NCBI GenBank assembly: GCA_021030905.1
Contig: JAGFMI010000012.1
Location: 1,116,001 to 1,180,000, forward strand
Length of the DNA stretch: 64,000 bases
Reading direction: 5' to 3'
Origin: Pyrenula massariospora
Taxonomy: Eukaryota; Ascomycota; Eurotiomycetes; Pyrenulales; Pyrenulaceae
This document shows, piece by piece, positions 1 through 9,944 of this stretch. The translations under genes and the position numbers were made by a program. The number at the start of each line of letters is the position of its first letter. Position 1 is the first letter of the stretch. The notes beneath the pieces were generated by a model that was not told where the DNA came from, did no database searches, and saw only the letters and a list, made by a program, of their open reading frames with translations.

Positions 1-1
1 T

Positions 2-1422
2 CTCAAAACTGAGGATATAAAACCGGAATCTGGCATTGTTAATGGATCCAAGGATGCTTATGGTGACACAGTGGTCCCGGATGCCGCAAATGGCGCGATA
101 CCTGACGAGAAGTTTCTTGATGGCCAACAACCGATCCAGTCTACCGCCACTCAGAACGACGCGGCCGTGACGCAGAGCGCCCAGGTCATGCCTATCCAAG
201 ATGAGACTAATTGGATCCACTTGCGAGCAGTGATATCGAGCGCTGAAGCTGCTACTTGCATTGGAAAGGGAGGAGAAAACGTTTCCCAAATTCGTCGTCT
301 TTCTGGAGCGAAATGTACTGTCAGCGACTATTCTCGGGGCGCAGTCGAGAGGATTTTGACCGTCAGTGGTCAACAAGACGCTGTTGCCAAGGTAGAGCTC
401 TTCTACATATAGTTGTTCAGACCGCTAATATGGCTTCAAGGCATTTGGTTTAATCATTCGTACCCTCAATCAGGAAGCACTTGAAGCGCCCTCGACTGCC
501 CAATCCAAGACGTACCCTCTTCGGCTACTGATTCCTCACATTCTCATTGGCTCTATCATTGGGAAATCTGGTGTCCGAATCCGCGAGATCCAGGAAGCAT
601 CTGGGGCACGTCTCAATGCCTCAGACTCCTGTCTTCCACTTTCTACAGAACGTTCGCTCGTCATCCTTGGCGTTGCCGATGCAGTCCATATTGCTACATA
701 TTATGTTGCTGTCACCCTTGTGGAGCAGCTTACTGAACGATTTGGCGGGCCAGCAGCCTCTGCCTATGCGACCCGAAGCGGTGGCCCAGCTGGCGTAGTT
801 CCTGGGGGCATGCAAGTGGTCCCTTATACTCCTCAACCAGCTGGCGGGCAATACGGCCATCCCGATAATTACAACCGCCGGCACGCACCTCCACCGAACC
901 GCACGCCTACCAATGCTTACGGTGCAGGTCCTTATGGCCATCATCCTCAGGGCCAAGCTCAGCAACCCATGGGCTATGGCGGCTCCCCGCGACCAGGTTA
1001 CGCCGGTGCGCCTAATCCACAAGGTCCCTACGGTCCAGGTCCTCAACAGCCTGGTCCTCAAGGCATGCAGCAAGGCCCCATGCCCAATGCTATTCCCGGC
1101 CAACCTCTCACACAGCAGATCTACATCCCTAACGACATGGTTGGAGCGATCATTGGGAAAGGAGGAGCAAAAATTAACGAAATCCGGCACCTCAGTGGTA
1201 GTGTAATCAAGATTAATGAACCGCAGGATAATAGTAATGAAAGGCTGGTGACAATTACGGGAACACAAGAGTGCAACCAGATGGCTCTGTATATGCTTTA
1301 CTCTAGGCTTGGTAAGTTGCAAGCAGAGAGTGCTTGATTTTGTTTGCCCTGTGACCCCCCCCAACAAAATTCTTTTTACCAACACCTTATGTTTTGCAGA
1401 GAGCGAGAAGCATCGTATATGA
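2..1422 (+). CDS. Triple KH-domain RNA-binding protein (Pbp2/Hek2/Rnc1-like), 5' end missing
   Basis: The frame is open from base 2, so the start lies outside the window. Exons are 2..391, 441..1311 and 1400..1422, which sum to a whole number of codons (about 427 residues visible). Three KH domains are seen, each with its GxxG RNA-binding loop: GKGGEN, GKSGVR and GKGGAK. KH2 and KH3 are separated by a long linker rich in Pro, Gly, Gln and Tyr, probably disordered. The first intron is 49 bases with a GCTAATA branch-like site. The last intron starts GTAAGT and leaves only seven codons before the stop, giving a tail that ends SEKHRI. Proteins of this poly(rC)-binding family (yeast Pbp2 and Hek2, fission yeast Rnc1) bind mRNA and affect its stability, localisation or telomere-related functions. 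The family call is firm, the exact orthologue is inferred. Confidence 0.9.
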
Positions 1423-2653
1423 GCATTTTAGCATGGGAGATTTTCGGCGGGCACATGCACGACTGTTTTCGGCGGTCATTTACCAAATTAGGGTGGCGCG
1501 GCTTTTGTCTGGAATGTGGGTGAACCTGGGCGAAGCCGCAATACAAAAGAATGACAAGATGGACCAAAGTTTCTATGTTCTCTCGTGTTAGACATAGCAG
1601 TTCTTCCGGGAGGGGTGAACATAAATTATTCCAAGGATATGGTATTGAAATAAAGTTTGAACCCGTTGCGCGGGAAGCTATTGTCAATGGATCCGAAAGA
1701 CACTAATTTTCATACTCCAAATGTGGTGTGTGGTCATGCACGTGCCATTTCCATGCTCTCTCTCTTCCTTTCGATTTTCTTTGCCTCGAGGCGTTTGCTT
1801 TTACTTTTAGCGCCGCATTTTCATTTCTAAGTTCTATCGCAAAACATGAGGTCTGTTTGGCCTGGTCTCGGGATCACAAGCAAGCCATTTAGGTTTGCTT
1901 CAATCTCCAAATTCACCACTATTGGGTGAAGTGCCGCTACCGACGGAACCGGACAAAGAAGTTGCATCCGGACGGTCAAAATGGCATTGTATGTGTGAAG
2001 ACTTCCGCGGTGAGTCTTATCCAGAACGTCCTCTTCCTTCACTTCGGGCATTCCTCGCCCTCATGCTTTCGGCGGGTACGGTGCAAAGCTTGGGTATGGA
2101 TTTTTTGCAACAGTGGCGAGTGACGCTCGCAGAAGAATTTCACTGACGGAGTGAAAAAGACAATGTCATGGTAATCTGTTGGGCTATTCCACAATTTTTG
2201 TGGAATAGCTCCAATCATCTTTCTTCCAGGAACGCGAGGGCCGGTCCTCTTCTTTCTTGCTAAAGTGAATATGTCTCTGGTCTAGCGTCACGAGCGATAA
2301 CACTGCGCCGTTTTCTTTATTCGAAGCTTCCTCGTCAAGGTTCCGGTCGAAAGCTCCCTTGTCATGTCTCCAGTCGGTAGGATCGTGGATTTTGCTGTGT
2401 TCCTGTGACCTGACACAGTTGATTCAAAGCCCAAGTCACGATTTTGGATCACCTACTCGCCGCTCTATGCATGTTATCCCTAGCTTTGACCCCGACAGGA
2501 ACTATAAAAGTGATTAAAAACACCAACGAGTTCGATCTACCGAGCTGTCAGGACCACTAAGCAGTTTGACAGGACCAGGCCCGAAGCACCGACTGCTTGC
2601 CCAGAGCTTCCTTTCCGCCGCATCTGGATCAAATCGACAACAGCATTGACAAG
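1423..2653. other. Intergenic, no gene seen
   Basis: This 1.2 kb lies between two genes on the same strand and should hold the KH gene's 3' UTR and the BTB gene's promoter. Open frames here are short and lack family resemblance. The only clear structure is a perfect hairpin at 2183-2209, listed separately. Confidence 0.6.
2183..2209. repeat. Perfect 12-bp hairpin with 3-base loop
   Basis: GCTATTCCACAA is followed by TTT and then by its exact reverse complement. It sits in the intergenic stretch about 760 bases after the KH gene's stop. It could be an mRNA 3'-end structure, a fold-back repeat end or chance. Confidence 0.75.
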
Positions 2654-3805
2654 ATGGCAAGCGCGAACCGGTCCTTCAACAACGCCAACGGGCTACCCAC
2701 ACCTCCTGCTTCAGCTACATTCGATAGGAAGCGTCCCGCTTCCCTTGCAACGTCCTACTCAACTGCGACGAGACCGGATACTCCGAAATCTCCTCCATCC
2801 AATCCTCCGCCTTCTCCGCTAGTTGCTCCACCGGCTACCCTCCTCGTCGGTCGCTCCGAACAACCGGTCACCGTTCACGCCCCGCTGCTCACCATGGTTT
2901 CTCCTTTCTTTCGTGCTACGCTGTGCCCAAGTTATGGATTCAAAGAATCGCACGATAGGACAATCCGGTTACCAGACACACGGATCGAAGTCGTCGAGCA
3001 ATTCATAAACTGGGCGTACGCTACAGCCTCGAACCGGCGGAGGGACAATAATGGTGATGGTGACAGCGATCCGAGTGAAGGGCTCTACCAACCCCGTGTC
3101 GACGACCCATTGGTCCAGATCAAAGCCTGGCGAGAGACAGAGGCTCAGCGGAAGCTCAAGCTCAAGCAGGAGGAGATGCTGAAGGAAGCGCAAGCCGTGC
3201 AGCGGGTGCTCTCAGAACCCCCCAACGACTCCGACTCCGACGACAGCAGCTTGGACTCAGCCTCGAGCCAGAAAGAAAACACCCACCCCAACACCCAACC
3301 CCCGCTCCCCCGCCCCCCACCGCCAACCTTCCTGCCCCTCATGCGCCTCTACATCTTCGCCGACAAGTACTCCATCCCGCCCCTCAAAAACGCCCTCTGC
3401 CGCCACACCATCGACGTCGTCCAGGCCGCCAACGCGGTCCCCGAGCGCGCCGCCGTCGATCTCATCTGGCGCAAGACCCCCGCCCACCGGGACCGGCGGG
3501 GCAGGAAGAATGCGATGAGGCAGGTGTTGTTGGATTGCTATCGGGGGAAGAATACGGTCGCGGTCGTGGAGGGGGTTGGTGGGGATGATGGGGATGGGGA
3601 TGGGGATGTGTGTGAGGAGGGAGGGGGAGGGGGTGGGGGGCATGCGCAGTTTGGGTGGGCGCTGGCGGCTGAGCTTATGGGGGAGAGGGGGGAGGGGGAG
3701 GGGAGGGGGAGGAAGGGGTGGGTTGGGGAGAAGGGGGAGGGAGGGAGGGAGCATAGGGTTGGGAGGGTGAGGAGGCCGTGGGGGTTTTATGATGAGGAGT
3801 GTTGA
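2654..3805 (+). CDS. BTB/POZ domain protein
   Basis: Single exon of 383 residues. I start at the ATG at 2654, since the upstream in-frame start at 2597 is only TTG. After a Ser/Pro-rich leader comes a BTB-like core of roughly residues 55-125: a Val-rich strand, the VHAPLLTMVSPFFRA segment typical of the BTB helix pair, then TIRLPDT and VVEQFINWAYA. A second conserved block (LMRLYIFADKYSIPPLKNAL) is the usual fungal BTB extension that follows an acidic, low-complexity insert. BTB proteins dimerise and often act as Cullin-3 adaptors, but no second effector domain is visible. The last 80 residues are nearly pure Gly/Glu/Arg/Trp encoded by a G-rich tract, so the C-terminus could be unreliable. 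Confidence 0.8.
   Translation: MASANRSFNNANGLPTPPASATFDRKRPASLATSYSTATRPDTPKSPPSNPPPSPLVAPPATLLVGRSEQPVTVHAPLLTMVSPFFRATLCPSYGFKESHDRTIRLPDTRIEVVEQFINWAYATASNRRRDNNGDGDSDPSEGLYQPRVDDPLVQIKAWRETEAQRKLKLKQEEMLKEAQAVQRVLSEPPNDSDSDDSSLDSASSQKENTHPNTQPPLPRPPPPTFLPLMRLYIFADKYSIPPLKNALCRHTIDVVQAANAVPERAAVDLIWRKTPAHRDRRGRKNAMRQVLLDCYRGKNTVAVVEGVGGDDGDGDGDVCEEGGGGGGGHAQFGWALAAELMGERGEGEGRGRKGWVGEKGEGGREHRVGRVRRPWGFYDEEC
3568..3780 (+). repeat. G-rich, quadruplex-prone tract inside the BTB gene
   Basis: Runs of three to six G recur with short A or T interruptions over about 200 bases of the coding strand. The tract could fold into G-quadruplexes or drive R-loops. It encodes a Gly/Glu/Arg-rich tail. 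Confidence 0.75.
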
Positions 3806-3865
3806 TGGGGAGAAAGTAAATGCCCCTCTGAGGAAGATGAGCTACGAATTTCTTGAGATGGATAC

Positions 3866-4044
3866 CTCTCAGGATGATAACGACTTAAGACGAGAAACTC
3901 TAAATGTTGACAAGACTCAAGACGAAACTCTTTAAAGACGACAACCATGCATGACGAAAACCTCTCTAGACGAGAGCCTCTCAAGATGAGAATCACTCAA
4001 GATAGTAATTTCTCAAGACGAGAGCCTCTCAAGACGAAGTCTAA
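3866..4044 (+). repeat. Degenerate minisatellite, unit about 16-17 bp, about 11 copies
   Basis: Units close to CTCTCAAGACGAGAACC follow one another just after the BTB gene's stop. The best-preserved copies lie near 3961-4040 and the most diverged near 3866-3960. The remaining bases up to the Wss1-like gene end at 4286 show no gene. Confidence 0.8.
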
Positions 4045-4285
4045 GACTTCTGGCGCTAGCCATAGCGCTTTAAGAATACCAACCAACTTTAAAACTTGAT
4101 ACAGGCTGATCTTATGATTTAGGTGTTCGTGATATTATATTGAATCTCTGCAAGATGGACAGAGCCAACTGTAGTGTAGACATTAATTTTCTAACCCGTG
4201 CCACGCTATGCTTGATCCTACGATTGGAGTAAGCTCCACAACGAACAATTGTATGCCGTAGTGACAGCTCTACAAAAAAGCTTCG

Positions 4286-6016
4286 TCAACCACTTTCCTC
4301 CGCCTTAATTCCAACATCATCCTTCTTGCCTCCGCACATGCAACAGTACTCAGCGTCACCAGGACTGCAGTAGCCACCTTTAGCTCCCTTGCAGAGCGGA
4401 TTCGCTCCACTGCTGCAGAACCATGACCCGGGGATTTTTGAGGGTTGGAGAACGTGAGAACAGGCTTCGCATATGTGAGAATCGGCAGGATTTGAGAGGG
4501 AGCAGATAGGGCATGTCCGTGGCTTTGGTGGTGTTGGCGCAAAGAGCTCGGATTTTGGTACGGGAGATCGTCTCTCGAATTTAACGGTGTTAGTCTCGCA
4601 TTTGATAGTGGCAGGCTCGAGTTTAGTGGTATTTGGGTTATCCTGGAGATCTGAGGGAGTGGGGGTAGGAGTGGAAAGAGAATGCGGAATGGATTCAGCC
4701 TTTGCATCATGAATCTTGGAATCTCTTGACCGGCTTCCGTTTAGTTCATATTGAGTCGAAACCGGGAACTGAGGCTGATAGTTCGTGGGAGAGGTTGGTG
4801 AGTTCTCGCTAGGAGGAGCAGCAGAAGGGCCGCGATAGCGTGGTATCTGGTAGAGAGGCTTTGTTCGCATTGGTGTCATTTCGTCGTCAGAGATCCCAAT
4901 GACTCCTGGTCTTCGATCCGGCGGCGTTTTGGCCCTGCGAGCAGGAGGTGATATTTTGTGGCTTGCGGCCGCTAGCTCCGTATGGTACTCTTGACTGTTT
5001 CTTAAGCTAGGTGTTCGGTTTGTAGGATATGCCAGTCCTTCCAACTCCTCCTGCTCTTGTTTAACATTGACGTCGCTCTCGTCTTCATCGCCGCAGACTC
5101 TGGTCATCGTAAAGCCCATATTGTCCAGCAGTTTCTGGCCGTTTCGGTCTCGAGCAACATCACCTTGGAGCGAATCGTCCTCTTCGTACTCATCTTGATC
5201 GCTCTCTTCATGTTCTTTATTTTCCCCATCCGGTACTTTCTCGGCCTTAGAGTTCCCAAATCTCTTCAAAGCCGCTGCAGCTCTCAGTTCCCTCCCTCGC
5301 TTACTGTTTGCAACCCTTGGTTTGCCGCCTATCGGCCCTTTCCCACCGATCTCCAGCATCAATCTCTTCTCCTCGTCTTCTCCTAGCGCTACCCCATTCT
5401 TGCCAAATTTCTTCTCGATCCTCCTGTCTCTCTTCTCCTTCCACGTCAAGTCCTGCCCACCTCTCTTCCTCTTCCTCCTTCTCGATCTATACGTCCCCCC
5501 GCATAGGTTCTCCACGCCCACGACCCCGCCATCGAGTTGTATGGCATTCCCCTCCACAATTCCCATCTCTTCCAAGCTCCTCCCACTTCCCCACAGCCCA
5601 TCGCCCGTATACCCTTTCCCCCACAGCTGCTTGAGATCTGTAGCGAACTTATTTCGCTCCGCCCAGAACGCTCTTGAATGGTTCATCTGCACATTATGGG
5701 CCAACTCATGCATCATCACCATCTGCACCTGTCGGAAAGGCAACCACCCTCCATTCCTGTTCCTCAACACCAACTGCACAATCTCGCCACTGTTGAAATT
5801 CCGCCCGACAAATTCGGGGTTGGGCTCGTGTTCTTCTAGCGTGGTGATGGAGAGGTGATGTGTGCGCATGACGGGGAGTACGATTGCGGAGATGGCGTAG
5901 AGGTAGGTCTCTGCGTGTTGGGTGGTTGGGAGAGAAGGCAGGGGTCGAATGAAGGAGATGAGAGGGTTTGGGTGGGAGGAAGGTGTATGATTGAGGCGGA
6001 GGATCGAGATTGGCAT
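4286..6016 (-). CDS. WSS1: Wss1-like metalloprotease (WLM domain plus zinc fingers)
   Basis: Single exon, 576 residues from the ATG at 6016. An in-frame ATG at 6094 would add 26 residues outside the conserved domain. The WLM domain covers about residues 25-150 and contains the zinc-protease site HELAHNVQMNH, with metal ligands His103, His107 and His113 and catalytic Glu104. A charged middle region carries VIGISDDE, which looks like a SUMO-interacting motif. The C-terminal 75 residues hold Cys pairs (CPIC ... CEAC, WFCSSGANPLC, CCMC) like RanBP2-type zinc fingers. Wss1/Spartan-family proteases remove DNA-protein crosslinks from chromatin, guided by SUMO and Cdc48. The gene is convergent with the BTB gene. 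Confidence 0.9.
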   Translation of the reverse strand: MPISILRLNHTPSSHPNPLISFIRPLPSLPTTQHAETYLYAISAIVLPVMRTHHLSITTLEEHEPNPEFVGRNFNSGEIVQLVLRNRNGGWLPFRQVQMVMMHELAHNVQMNHSRAFWAERNKFATDLKQLWGKGYTGDGLWGSGRSLEEMGIVEGNAIQLDGGVVGVENLCGGTYRSRRRKRKRGGQDLTWKEKRDRRIEKKFGKNGVALGEDEEKRLMLEIGGKGPIGGKPRVANSKRGRELRAAAALKRFGNSKAEKVPDGENKEHEESDQDEYEEDDSLQGDVARDRNGQKLLDNMGFTMTRVCGDEDESDVNVKQEQEELEGLAYPTNRTPSLRNSQEYHTELAAASHKISPPARRAKTPPDRRPGVIGISDDEMTPMRTKPLYQIPRYRGPSAAPPSENSPTSPTNYQPQFPVSTQYELNGSRSRDSKIHDAKAESIPHSLSTPTPTPSDLQDNPNTTKLEPATIKCETNTVKFERRSPVPKSELFAPTPPKPRTCPICSLSNPADSHICEACSHVLQPSKIPGSWFCSSGANPLCKGAKGGYCSPGDAEYCCMCGGKKDDVGIKAEESG

Positions 6017-6867
6017 GCCGTCGGGGGAAGACGGTTGATGATCTAAATAGCGGACGCTATCTCGCCAAGTATCCGAGGTACCATATGCACGCAAAACAAC
6101 AACAGTACCGTGATGTGATCTGCAGGGAAAACTCCTTGGTGGACTGGCAAGGAACAGTAATGTTAGCGTACTGTTGGGATGGGATGAGCTTTAGCAAATT
6201 AAGGCATAGGCCAAGCTACCTATCTAGTGTGGAGAACCTAAAGACACAAAGGGGAAAGCATGCTTCACCAGATTATCAGCGCCCATCATCTCGCAAGAGC
6301 CTTTACTGGTGTGGTGAATGAGTCTCAGAAGTTCCGATAACGTCCAATGGGCCAGGGGGGAGCCGCAGTTAGAGACGGTAGAGTGACGCGCCAAGACGGG
6401 TGGAAAAGAAGGCTGAAGCCAACATTCGGCAGACTTCATGTTAGCCTGACCTTGGCACCAAGCTCCCTCTCCCTCTTGCCCATCTCTGCTGCTTCTATCA
6501 CTGAGCTCGCACAGCCCTCAAGGAGGACAATTCGAATGCTCGACAAGAGATGCTCGTTTTTACGACCGTGGCTTCCAAGGCTGCGCTAGAAATCTCAACA
6601 AAAGGGAGTTCAAGAACAATGATGGACCGTTATCTCGTCCACCTCTATCACCCTGAAACACTACCTCCAGCCGCGTCGGCCCCCGCTGCGTTGCAAGCAT
6701 TGCAAGACAACGGCACAAAGCAGGTATCGTGAAATTGTGCTGTGCGTAAAGTGGCATGGTATAAGTAAAGATGCTCTGTTCTCAGGACATCACCGGAATT
6801 TAGAGGACATGAAGTTTGGTGCTTGCAACGGCGTCAAGATCGCGGAACCCCTAACAACATTCTAACA
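6017..6867. other. Intergenic between divergent genes, nothing recognised
   Basis: About 850 bases between the Wss1-like gene (leftward) and a DUF3176 gene (rightward). It should contain both promoters. I see no coding similarity and no clear motif. Confidence 0.6.
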
Positions 6868-8965
6868 ATGGCTATGCCTTCTAAATCAGCCGTATCGATC
6901 TTCCCTTACCCCTTTGATTCCAGCAATGAGTCACTCAATGAAAATGAAAGTTCACAAAGTTTCCACCAACAGACCCTAAACTCCTCTGAGTTTTACAATC
7001 TAATACCCACAACCGCAACCGCAACCGAGCCGACCACGAAGATAGGGAAGCTTCGTCGACCTCTGGGCACATTACAATTTGGCTTTCGCCAGATTGCCTC
7101 CCGATGGTGGTTTTGGGAGCTTCTTGCCTGTTTGGTTAGCCTGCTAGGGTTCCTTGCTATTCTGGCTTTTCTGAAGGTCTATGATGGCCGTCCACAGCCA
7201 CAATGGCCCTCCTTCATTACAGTCAACTCCGTGATTTCTTTACTCGCGGCTCTGGTAAAAGCACCTCTCCTTCTGTCAACGGCTGCATGCATAGGTCAAG
7301 CCAAATGGACACACTATCAAGCGAGTCCTCGCTCACTGACCGATTTTCTCGTCTATGACGACGCTAGTCGAGGACCGCTAGGCTCGCTTAGCCTGCTGTG
7401 GCTTCTTAAAGGGAGGTAAGTGTCTCGAATGTTAAGCAATACTATTCTGTGAGAGGGAAAAGAATAAATTCTAACACTTTTGGAACAGGGTTATTGCCAG
7501 CCTCGGAGCTTTGCTTACAGTTTTGGCAGTTGCAATTGATCCCACAGTGCAACAGATAATCACGATCCAGACCAGACTAACCAATATACCCGCTGTAGCA
7601 CAATTGGGAAGAGCTCAATCCTACCTTTCATTCATTAACACTGAATTATTTGGAGAATTACTCGGGAATGACGCCACCGTACCTACAGAAATGGTTGGAG
7701 CCATATATGCTGGCATGTTCTTCGGTTCGGGTGATACGCAGGGCAATTCATTGGATGTTTCTGCATATTGTCCAACTGGTAATTGCACATTTCCGACTTT
7801 TCAATCGCTCGCAGTGTGCTCCACTTGTGAGGACGTGACATACGCTATAAAGCGGACTTGCTATGATAAGACATATAAGGAGATTTTGAGTGAGCCAAAC
7901 ACGGCAGTGACCGACGAATTGTATTGCGAGTTGTCTCTACCTAATGGACTGAAAGTCAATGATACCGGCGGTTTAAGCAGCGATTTACGATTCGCCTCTA
8001 GCGGCTCTCTCCCTCCCATCTCCCAGCATAGTTACGGAGGCACCATATTAAACTTCAGCAGAATTTTAGGAGACCCTCGTGATGATTGGCATTTGCACAA
8101 GAATCACACTCGGCAACTACGTGGCGATCAATGCTACCTCTACTGGTGTGTCAACTCTTACGAGTCCCGAGTACACAATGGGCGCACAGATGAGAATATT
8201 ACACATTCATGGCACAGTGACACGACAATTTATTCACAGGATTCCAAGTCGACAAGGGGTTCCCGGCTAGACCTCATACCTCCAGTAACATCCGAGCAGC
8301 GTTCAAGCAATCCAAATTTTACGGTCGCATATGCAGCCACTTTCGGGATATCCTGTTGGCTGGCCGAGAAGGCCACATTGAGCAATAGCCAACATATAGT
8401 TGTGGGGAATGGCTCATCTGACATCGGCCCAGACCCCGCTTCCAAGTCGTCCTCAAGCTCGCCAGATATGCTCAGGATATTCCGCGACTCCGATGTCACC
8501 AAATTGTTCGCCAACATAGCCAAGAGCATGACCCGCGACATCCGCAGCGTCAACTCAAGCCAACAGACAACGAACGTTGGCTTGGTTCGGGACATGAAAC
8601 CCATCCCCGGAGTCGGCCCTGCAAACGGCACCGCGCAGGTTATCCAGGTCTACGTCTCTGTACACTGGCCCTGGTTGACGCTTTCCGCGTCCTTGGTCGC
8701 GGCAGCAATAATCCTACTGGCGCTGACCGTGGCTGATACGGCAAGACGTGACATCCCGAGCTGGAAATCGTCGCCGTTGCCAGTGCTGTTGCAGGCCATC
8801 CAGGAATCCAAGTCGCACGCTTTGGGGCCCGTAAGAGGCATTGCGGATGTGGGACCCGTAGGAGATATTGCGGATATGGAAAGGCTAGCAAAGAGCATTA
8901 TTGTGGAATTGCGCGACGCCAATGGAGGATTGAAAATGGCGGAGTACCAAAGTCCATATAAGTAG
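6868..8965 (+). CDS. DUF3176 multi-pass membrane protein (copy 1)
   Basis: Exons 6868..7415 and 7489..8965, 674 residues. The 73-base intron starts GTAAGT and ends ACAG, with a CTAAC branch site. The ATG at 6868 is used because the upstream in-frame codon at 6823 is TTG. Membrane segments lie at about residues 82-103, 117-140 and 184-200, followed by a large Cys-containing, N-glycosylation-rich domain and a last membrane helix at about 577-600 starting WPWLTLSASL. This layout, together with RPLGTLQFG, the WxxWE stretch and the SLSLLWLLKGR block, is that of DUF3176, a family found in filamentous ascomycetes and of unknown function. A second copy lies at 35282-37105. Confidence 0.85.
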
Positions 8966-9944
8966 ATATATTGAACCGGTACCACGGTGCGCAGTCCAGG
9001 TACCAACATGTAGGCTCGCTCACCCTTGGCACGGGATAATTTCGTAAGTGCGAAACGATAGTATCGTTCTAGAACACATCCGGGGTTATTGGACCGAGTC
9101 CAATCAGGTATCCAAGAAGGAAGGCGAAGAGTGGAGACTCTGCTGTGTCGAGCTATGACTGCCAATAAGAGGCGTAGATCAGGTGGGCTTTGAGCCCGGA
9201 GTAGATTGTCTCAACGGACTCATCATAACCAACGATCACACCTGAAGCAGGTCTCTCGCGTGCAATCCCTCAGAGGAAATAAAACCCTGTCGCAGAGATT
9301 GGTGGCACGCTTGTCGCGTGACCCCACAAGAACCGCAAGGAGAGCATCGTCCCGGTCCTAATTACTCAACTTCTGAAAACAATTCCTCCACATTAAGGTC
9401 GGTAACCTTAGAGGATACACCGACGTATGGATAGAAAGCTGGTCATCTTCTCGTCAAAAGCTTGGACTGCTTAAATGCTCTTCATTTGACCGTCTCCCGG
9501 CCATATTGAGGTTGCAAGCAACACTTGGAAATCTTGGAAGATAAGCCATAGTGTAGGGTTGTCCTATATACAGCTATGTCAAGATTTCTAAGAAATGAAG
9601 CCTGAAGTTCAACTGCCCTAATCGTGGTATTTTCTCGACGCAAATGGGAGTGAAAAACAAAGTAGGTTTGGTATCGTAAACTTGTTTGCGAGATTCGCAG
9701 CTGAAGAATGGTCGGACGTTTTCATCGTCTCGATCTTGTTCTTCAGTCAAGGCTTGGATATATTGCAGAAGAACACCGACACGCCAATCTAACAGGATCA
9801 AGAAAGACGCCTGGACAAGATCACTTCCACACGCCTGGCTCGTCGCTCCATTTCTGTTTTAGGCATTTTCGGATAGTAGTTAGTAGCGCGCGAAAAGAGC
9901 CGAGACGGAACGACGGAAGATATTGACGACTATCCCGCTATATA
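8966..9944. other. Intergenic between convergent genes, nothing recognised
   Basis: About 980 bases separate the DUF3176 stop from the end of the leftward Pth11-like gene. The reading frames found here are short and show no family features. Confidence 0.55.

Noticed and set aside
621-1385. Long leftward frame (254 codons) opposite the KH gene
   Set aside because: It is antisense to three well-supported KH domains and has no family features.
5322-5858. Rightward frame of 178 codons inside the Wss1 region
   Set aside because: It is antisense to the protease gene; its Ser/Pro/Phe-rich content mirrors the C-rich opposite strand.
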